From positions 82,639,330 to 82,703,329 of the forward strand of contig NC_134279.1 of NCBI RefSeq assembly GCF_949628215.1: a stretch of DNA of 64,000 nucleotides, given 5' to 3'. Below are positions 56,105-64,000 of the stretch, piece by piece. Below the pieces are notes generated by a model. It was not told the DNA's origin. It was given only the letters and a program-made list of their open reading frames with translations, and made no database searches. This DNA is from Phalacrocorax aristotelis (Eukaryota; Chordata; Aves; Suliformes; Phalacrocoracidae). Position 1 is the stretch's first letter. Each line of letters opens with the position of its first letter. The position numbers were made by a program, and so were the translations under genes.

Positions 56105-56556
56105 TGGATTGTGTCCAGAGAAGGGCAGCGGGTGCTGGGGCAGGGTCTGGAGCACAAGTGTGCTGGGGGGCGGCTGAGGGAGCTGGGGGGGTTTAGCCTG
56201 GAGAAGAGGGGGCTGAGGGGAGCCCTTCTCGCTCTCTGCAGCTGCCTGAGAGGGGCTGGAGTGAGGGGGGGCTGGTCTCTGCTCCCAAGTCACCAGCGAC
56301 AGGACGAGAGGGAACGGCCTCAGGCTGCGTCAGGGGAGGTTTAGGTTGGAGATGAGGGAAAATGTCTTCCCTGCCAGAGGGGTCAGGCCCTGGCACAGGC
56401 TGCCCAGAGAGGTGGGGGAGTCACCGTCCCTGGGGGGGTTCAAAGGACATGCAGACGTGGCACTTGGGGCCGTGGTTTAGGAAGCCTGGGGGTGTTGGGT
56501 TGGTGGTTGGCCTTGATGATCCCAGAGGTCTTTTCCAACCTTAATGGTTCTATGAT
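56105..56556 (+). mobile_element. CR1 LINE 3' fragment, about 450 bp
   Basis: Starts in CTGGATTGTGTCCAGAGAAG and passes through GAGCACAAGTGTGCTGGGGG, TTTAGCCTGGAGAAGAGGG and GGTTGGCCTTGATGATCCC. It ends TTTTCCAACCTTAATGGTTC then TATGAT, the terminal repeat of CR1. Sense orientation to SFXN5. It covers the region just upstream of and including the 3' UTR of the element, in the opposite orientation to the copy at 53849. Confidence 0.92.
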
Positions 56557-57063
56557 ATGGCTGACAAAGTTCATAAAACCTCCTTCAGTTGCTCGAGCTG
56601 GAGAAGATGCTGCTGGAAAGGAATGAGCTATTTCAAATACCAAATCAAGAATGAGTAGCAAAGTCTGCTCGTCAATGGGGTATGTCCGTGTCCCAGTCTT
56701 GGGGCAGTTTCCAAGTATACTCTTCTTACCCCCCCCAGCCACCCAAAATCTGTACGGGACCGCTATGTGCCAACCATCTCACTTGCTAATTGCAGTTCAC
56801 GGAGCTTGGCTTGACCGAAGCCACCCATTTGGGTTGCTGAGGAGTCTGGTTGCTGATTTCCCATGGGGCGCCAGACCTGGTTGATGGATCTATGTGCCTC
56901 TTCCCCCACTGCCTTATCACTGTTTGAGAGGTTATGGTGGGACCTCCTCGGAGCGACAGATCCCCTGTGGCAGGGAAGGGGTGACTTCCCCACGCTGGGA
57001 GCCTGGTTGGCTGCGCAAGCTGAGGGATGCTCAGGCTGGGGAGACGGAGCTTTTTAATAAGGA

Positions 57064-57084
57064 GAGGAGGAGGAGGAGGAGGAG
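57064..57084. repeat. (GAG)n trinucleotide microsatellite
   Basis: About seven GAG/AGG triplets in a row inside SFXN5 intron 1. No transcript-coding context. Confidence 0.8.
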
Positions 57085-60000
57085 ACGCTACTCCCTTCTA
57101 GACACCACAGATGATTCGAGGCACACTTGGCAGCGAGTCAGGCACAGAATCGGTGCGTTCTGTTCATTAAGGAGCGACTGTCACTTGTAGCAACATTTAG
57201 AAAATGTTTCGAGGGGTATGGCAGGATGTTAATGATTGCATGCGCGTTTGAGTGGAGAAGTCCTCTCTCCTCGCTGCCACTCCTGGGAGATGAGCCGGGT
57301 GCATTTACACGCAGCCCAGACCTGGGGTGAGGCTTGCTCATCGGCCAAAGCACGCTTGGGCTGGGTGGTTCAGGGGTGCTTTGCAGGAGGGCTGCACCGA
57401 GCATTGGAAATCATTCCCTTTCTCTTCTGTAGTGGTTTTATTCCTTTCCTATAAAATTTTCTGCGAAGGAATGTGTAAGTCTGGTGGGAGCTGACGGATG
57501 GGTCACGGTGCTGGTGTCCGGCCGGTTCTCACCCTGTGCTCAGCTGCTTTCTCCTGCTCCGTGTGCCCACGCACGAAGCGTGGCTGGACAGCCCAGCTTG
57601 GGATCTGGCAGCGTTGTGGGGTCGCAGAGCAGGAGGGGTGCGAGTGTTGCTGCAGGTTAGGGCAACAGGTGGGATCCCGCGACCGGTTTGGGATGCGGCA
57701 GCCTGCCCCATCAGCGCCGCAGCCACGAGCCTGCTCCCATCCCACGACCTCATCCCAGGTCCTTCATCTCTGGTTCAGACAGTTATTTATTTCTCCCGTC
57801 TTGACCTTGGTGTTTGCTACCAAACTTCAGCTTCCAGTGCTGGGGAAGAACGCCGACATTAGCTCAAGGGATCGGCACACCTGAATCACCACGATCCTTT
57901 TCTGTCAGCTGTTCAGTGCGATGCCCCTGCAGCTCCCTGCCTTCCCCATTCCTTCAGTGGCCTGTCGCAGTGTTTTATCTGTTTATAAGATCTTGCCTTT
58001 AGTAGTCCAACTGACAAAGGATGCCTTACTTGTTTCGGAAAGGATTAGTGACGCTTCAGGTGGCTGTTTAAATTCTAGACGTAGCCCCTCGTGATGACAG
58101 CATTTACTTTTCCTCTGAAGCGCTGGCTGGGAGCAGGTCTGGGGCTATTTAAGGGGAGATTTGACTAAAACTGAGGCTAGGAGAGGTGCAGGGAGCCGTG
58201 CTCAGCGTCTTTGTCCCTGGGGGGGAAAACAAGGAAAAGTTGTTTGTTAGGAACAAAAACCTCGGAGAGCAAACTCGGCTGCCTGGGGATTTGGTTCAGA
58301 GGAGACACGGTGGTTTCCTTCCCCCGCCGTGACGCAGAGCCCCCGGAAAGCGGCTGAGCAGAATTTAGGACAGCGGGCGGGAGACGTCCATTATTAAATT
58401 CCCCTTTTCCCATCCCTTGTTTTTGCAGTTTGCTTCTTTTTCTTGATGTTTGGGCAAGTCGCGTTCTGTTGAGTCACCTCTTTTTTTTTGTTGTTTGCTG
58501 AAAAGAGCCTCTGCCTCGCAATGGAAGCGGGCTATTTTTAGGTAAAAGAAGAAATGAGGACGTTAGGCTTGAGAATGTGTGATAAGAACTTTCTTTTCTG
58601 ACAAGTAGTTATAATTTGTTAGGCATACTCCTTTCCCCTCCCCCCCCTTTTTTTTTTCTTCTCTTTAAGGTTTTAAGTGCGCCCTGTGCTACAGCCAGAG
58701 CACTAAACTGTGTTCCCTGTGCTCTGGGGTCTTTGCCTGTATCCCAGGCATTTACCCTGGGCAAAATAAAGACATATTTTTTCCTCTCTCTCTCAGAAAA
58801 GCTGAGGAAACCTTTCCAGCAAGGGTCTAAATAAGGTGTGGGTGTGGTTGTTTGCTAAGCAAGGGTGTTAACTGCTGGGAGAAGATAGCACCAGTTAAAC
58901 TGGTGTTTTTATTGGGGTCAGCCCTCTAAAAAGTAAAGTGAGACTGTCTCCGCTAGTGCAGGAGGACTGCAAGCGTGGGGAAAACCGAACAAGAGGTGAG
59001 CTGACTTCCTACACAGCTGAAGTTGAGGGTGGTCACCTCAACCAGCAGAACTCATGAGCATGCCTTGTCCTCTTTGCGAAGTAGGAAATAATGAAAAAAA
59101 GACATCGCAGATCTTAGGTCCTTCAGGCGAAGAAGAGGGACGTCAAGGGGAATAAACCCAAACCAGAACTGTAAACATCTGTTATCCCTTGAACAGCTCA
59201 GCGTGTGCGTACGACCGTGGAGTACGTGATGTGCTTAGGATGTTTTATTCTGTTGGCCAAACACGCCACTTTCTATGGCTGCGATATTAACAATGTCGTT
59301 ACAGATATGCTGTGGTCAGAGAGTATCTGACCTTGCAGATATTTTTAATGTTGGAAGTCAATGCATCCTAATCTCAGAATGTCTTGTAAGGACATCAGTG
59401 CTAAAAATCACTATTTCCTGCTCTTCGTATACTTTAATTTGGAAAGTTTAAAGCACAACCAGGGTTTATGACCTGCCTTAGCAAAACCACGTGCCTCCTC
59501 TGTCCAAGATAACCTTTGCAATGACATGCAGATAAAGACGCTGCTGATTAGATACGCCTCTCAGGAGCTGAATGGCTTGCTGCTTGTGTACTGAGATTGC
59601 TGAAAGCCCTGGTACAGGCAGCGGGAAGAACCGGAGCTGTATCCTAACACCCTAAAGTTAACACGGAAGTTTCTACACATGTTGCTCAGCCTAATGTTAT
59701 TTTACACTTTAAAAAGTGCGTGAAACTCCTCTTTCCTAAAGGGCCATCGTTCTGGAGAAGGGGTTTTCTTAAAAGGCTGCAGAAGGATGTTTAAGGTTGG
59801 TTTGTGATTGTTTTAACTCTTGCGTATGTGTGGGTCCAGCCCAGCATGTATGAGCTGCTTGAGATGAGGTTGGCGTATGCTAAGTGGTGTTTGCTGTCGC
59901 CAAAGGTGGCTTCCTCGGCCTTGAAGATGGGCTGACCCTGTTTGTCCTGTGCAATCTATTGGGTCTTGCAAGCACATGCTTAAAAACTAATTGCAGAGAA

Positions 60001-63000
60001 GAGGAACTACAGACACCTTTGGGTTTGCTGTTTAGCTGTTACTTCACAAAACCATGCCAAAAAAGCCATCCAGTTGGCTTTTTTACATCTCTGTCAGCCA
60101 GGATTGGATTTTAAACAAGGAGTTTGTTTGCGTCTTTTGCTATTTATTGAACATATATAATTATATACTTGTTCCTTTTCCGGATTAAGTATAGGTGGCC
60201 TGTCCACCTTGGAAAAGTCCAGAGGTAATTGTCAAATTTTGGTGGAACAAGATGCAAACCCCTGCTACTCCACATGAAAGGTTTCCATGTCATGTCCCAT
60301 CGGTGTTCATGAGCAGATCCGTCACTGCGCGTAACTGAAGTTACTGAGATCCAGGAGCTACTCCTATACCCACCCTTGGCCCTTTAATATTATAAAGTTA
60401 AATTAAAAATATTGAAGGGCTGAGAGTCTGTAGCTTTAGCCTAAACTCGTAATCGGGGTGAACCTCAAGTGTGCGTGCAATTACACAGCTCTGCTGTCCA
60501 GCCATACCTTGCCAGTGTCCCGTTGCTCAATGGTTTGAATTTCCTTAATTTTGTTTGGTTTAGCCTAAATCTCTTCCTAATTAATTTAAAGCTGATATAA
60601 GCCTGATTTTTAGCTCAAAAACCACCCCAAGTCTGCATGCCTTTTGCTCTGGCTTAATTAAATTCTTCTTAAAATCACACTGTAATTAAACTGGTAGTCG
60701 TGCTTATCTCCTGTTCTTCCCAGGGCTGCCCAGTATACACTTATGAGGAATACTCGCCCTCTTTAAGGTGATAAACAAGCGCTTGCTGACGGTCACTTAC
60801 CTGTCTCTCACTGCCATTCTCCAAATTTCTTGAGCCTACAAGGAGTAGTTTCCTTCTAGTTCTTATCTCGGAGTCAGCTGCGTCTTGCATGGCCTGCAGC
60901 GCAGCCACTTAACTAAGCTGGAGCTGTAACGTAGTCCTGTGCTCGCTGTGATCTGCTGTGCCATGTAAGGGAATTAATATTCCCAGCCGCTTTGCAGAAC
61001 TTCATCTTGCTTGCAGGCTGGTGAGAAGTGGTCCCAAAATAGCTGCGATTAATCACAGGAAATTTGTGTTATTCAGTTTTCTTCCCGATAACCGTTTACT
61101 ACAGTGGATGTTACAGGAATAAAATGGCAGAAAAGACCACGGATGGATATTTGGGAGCTGAAGGTCATACTTTACGGTGGCTTGCAAGCTCCCTCCCTTG
61201 CATGAGCATGATGGCCAGAGCTGGAAATGATCCTGTTAAAAAGGAACTATCCTGAATTCTCACTTAAATCTGGGCTTGGCTGACTGCAGTGTGCCCTAGG
61301 GCTGCTGCCCTGCTGGTGCACTGAACGGTGCCCGGCTGTTCCTGAGCCCCGGGGCTTGATCCTCTCATCCCGTTTGCTTGTCCTAACAACTGTTGGTTTG
61401 CTGGATGGATGCAGAGTTGGTGTGTCCAGTTCAGACCATGGAGGGAGGTGGAAATACCTTGGTTTTGCCCTACTTGATGATAGTGGGCATGGGGTAACGG
61501 GGAAGGGATGGAGGACAAAGGGTTAGAAGGAGGTATGGGAAAAGAAAGCAGTTCTTGTATGATGTACAGCAAAAGATGACCTGCTGGAACAGAGAATAAC
61601 ACAGTTTTAGCACTGAAATGGCATCTAAAAGGTAAATAAAATGAAATTCCGTTTTCCTTGAATTTGTAATAATGAATGAGCAGGTGTTGGCCAGAGCCTG
61701 GGACAAGGCAGCAGTTGGTGGGAGAAGAGCTGAGCAGTGCCTTGGCTGTCTGAGTTGCAGGAATAACGGTGCTCCATTGTGAGGACCTGCAGAAAGTCAT
61801 TCCCTAAGGATAAGTATTTACAGTATGGACTGTGGGCAAGTACTTGCCGCAATGCCTGGCCTTTCCCTGCTTGTCCTGCACCCCAAGAGCCTGTTGTATC
61901 TCTGGTTTGCTGAGAGAATTCTGTTATGTTCCAGAGCACCGGCTGCTTTGTTTATCCGAAAGCCCTTTAACTAACAGAGCTTAAAAAGAAAGTGGCCATA
62001 ACCCAGGAAAGCAAACACTTGTTAGCAGTGGCAGGACTTCAAGCAGTTACAGAAGAAAAGTATAAAAACTAGAAACTGCGATATTGTGCTTCACCTGACG
62101 TCAGCCTCTTGTTTTCCGGAGGCTTTCAGTGGCGCACCTGTGCGCTGTAGAAACCCCAAGATGATATGGAAGCGTCTGGACTGAGCTAGATTAACACCAA
62201 ATTTTAAATATTTTTGGGTTTTATAATAAAGAGAAAGGAATAAGGAAAATGTCTCTGTAGCATGTTTCTGAATTTATTTCTTCCACTGGCTTTCAGTTAG
62301 CTTCTTCACAGGGGCTTCTCCATTCCTCTTAGCAGAGCCAAAACATCCTGTAAGAGAACTGAGGAGCTTAGGTCAGTGCTTGCCTGATCACTTGGCTTTA
62401 CCCGGTGCTTTGGAGTGCTCAAAGACCACCAGCAACGTGCAATGGATTCGTTTGATGTTGGAAAATAATTTGGGAGTTGAATGTATTTTAAGCTAAAAGA
62501 ATTTTGTTGTGTTCTTATTTACTTACTTCTCATCGCTTTTATTCACAGTTAAACATGATACTCCCATCGCACAAAGCGCTGCAGTGCTGGGTGAAGCCCA
62601 AGGGCAAGCAGGGAGCGTAAAATGTCAGTGCGTAAATGACAGTAAAGGTGTCCCGGGGGGGTCTCTGGGTTGAGTCCTCATAGCCCCACTGTGGGAACCA
62701 ATTTTTTTTAATTCGTTAGAGCCAAAGAAGCCCTTCTCGAAGGCTTCTTGTCTGTGGTCAGTCTGCAAAACCGTCTGTTGTATTTTGGCGATTGATTTCC
62801 TATTTATCCTGTAGAATCAGGATTGGAGAGCAAAATCTGGATCTGTTCTGTGAGTTCAGTTTTGTGGTTATGTTCACGAAGCTGAGGTGCAACAGTTGGC
62901 TCTGATTTAATTTGCCCCTAAATTCTGAATTATTAGGATTTGGGTTTTGGGTTTTTTTTTGCCTTTTGTTTTGCATGCAGCTCTGAAAACAAATACCAAT

Positions 63001-63650
63001 CTTTAATTAAAATAATTCTGGTGGCTTCTAGTCAGGAGATTACACCTGGGAAGCAGGAACTGACCTGGATGATGGAAAGGCAACCAGCAAGGTCTAGCAG
63101 TGACGCAGCTTTCTGTAGTCATCTGAAAAGGAAAACCACGAAGTCCCATGGCTGGACAGCGGTAAAAATGACAGATATTTTTTGCTCGGGGGCTGCAGAG
63201 TTGTGGTGAATATGCTGCTGCTTAGGAGGGCTGAGCGGTGAAATACGCAGTGATGATGTTTAGATGCAGCCTCAAGAAGGCAACTTTGCTCTTGGTTTGA
63301 ATTTGGTTCTATTTTATGTGGTTCTCGGAGAGACCACAGAGAGCTTCTGTTGTGGAAAAATGAGGTTCTCACTTATCAGAGTTAAAAAGCCAAAACTTGG
63401 TCAAACTCCTCTACTTTTTTTGGGCTGTTTTTTTCTTGTTTATGGCACCGTGAATTGACCTTGAGATGTTTCAGGTGTAGAACTGGGGACTTCCATTCAT
63501 CCCACTCTGCCACTTGTCTCACTTTGATGTTGCTCTCCCCGTCCAAGGCTAAGCTTTATTTGCTGCTTTCCCCCCTAGGTATTTTGACTGCAAGCAAGCC
63601 CAGCATGCGTGAGGGGGAGAAGTGGGATGGGGAAAGTGATTTTTAACCAA

Positions 63651-63702
63651 TGAGAATGTTTTTTTTTTTTTTTTGGTGTGCGGATTTTTTCCCCCCCCCA
63701 GT
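63651..63702. repeat. T-run and C-run low-complexity tract
   Basis: A run of about 16 T from 63659 is followed after a short spacer by a short T run and nine C near 63691-63699. Simple sequence in the SFXN5 intron with no recognisable mobile-element body. Confidence 0.7.
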
Positions 63703-64000
63703 TGCTTGATTAACAGAACTGCTCTCTTCAAAATTGTGGTCTGGACGTGGGAGTGAATGAGGTTTAATGCAGTTGCCTTATTTGAAGAAACTTGGACTAG
63801 AGGCAGCAGAGCAAGAAGTTTGTTAATGGCTCATGTTCTGCCGTGCTGTCCCGTGGTGGTGATGAGGGATGTTGTTGAGCCGACCGGTGAGCGTGCAGAG
63901 CCGATGAGGAGGCGTTAAAGGATAACTCACTGTCATGGGATTGCAGCTCATCCTGTTTTGGGGATCTAAGAGAGCAGGCAGAGTTTGGTGTCAATCACTG

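Larger units (their letters stand above)
55268..64000 (+). other. SFXN5: SFXN5 intron 1 (5' 8.7 kb)
   Basis: The first 450 bp are still CpG island and include two inverted CCAAT boxes (55409, 55490) and a short TG run (55325-55338). A CR1 tail follows at 56105-56556 and a GAG-triplet run at 57064-57084. From about 58400 the sequence becomes A/T-richer, with a perfect MEF2-type CTATTTTTAG at 58532-58541 and TTAATTAA-rich patches at 60540-60700. I looked for the next SFXN5 exon (expected to begin TSFYGRF) and did not find it. Confidence 0.8.

Noticed and set aside
55268-64000. Second exon of SFXN5
   Set aside because: The expected TSFYGRF start was not found in any frame; it must lie beyond the window.

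Overview
The window is vertebrate nuclear DNA, most likely from a bird. Evidence: genes split by kilobase introns with GT-AG splice sites, CpG-island promoters, and four fragments whose 3' ends match the CR1 LINE family that dominates avian repeats. I saw no SINEs typical of mammals. The species cannot be named from the sequence. The very GC-rich, minisatellite-dense left end would suit a microchromosome or a chromosome end, but that is inference.

Layout. Positions 1-7230 are non-coding and packed with tandem repeats (units of about 12, 15/30, 16, 17, 40 and 41 bp). They are interrupted by a lower-GC block at about 1880-2935 that looks like candidate regulatory DNA. A CpG island at about 7230-7960 carries the promoter and first exon of RAB11FIP5 (Rab11 family-interacting protein 5, also called Rip11 or Gaf-1), on the + strand. 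Its coding exons are 7561-7946, 23698-24137, 25509-26223, 36076-38934, 44771-44960 and 46087-46296; all splice phases agree. A long 3' UTR probably runs to a poly(A) signal at 50440. Using all six exons gives 1,599 residues. The fourth exon is exactly 2,859 nt (953 x 3), so it can be skipped in frame, giving 646 residues, the usual size of the family's short form.

After about 4.7 kb of intergenic DNA containing a roughly 780-bp CR1, a second CpG island begins at about 54.8 kb. It drives SFXN5 (sideroflexin-5), of which only the 19-codon first exon (55211-55267) lies in the window. The remaining 8.7 kb is its first intron. The tandem order RAB11FIP5 then SFXN5 on one strand agrees with the arrangement I recall for human 2p13.

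RAB11FIP5 encodes a class I Rab11 effector with an N-terminal lipid-binding C2 domain, a basic and serine-rich linker, and a C-terminal Rab11-binding coiled coil. The optional fourth exon inserts a long acidic disordered segment carrying all four NPF motifs of the protein. SFXN5 encodes a mitochondrial inner-membrane carrier and has no evident functional link beyond adjacency. I found no prokaryotic system, CRISPR array, tRNA or rRNA. The most notable items are the symmetric cassette exon, triplicated ZNF143/THAP11-like motifs at the SFXN5 promoter, evenly spaced GC-boxes at the RAB11FIP5 promoter, and the minisatellite cluster.
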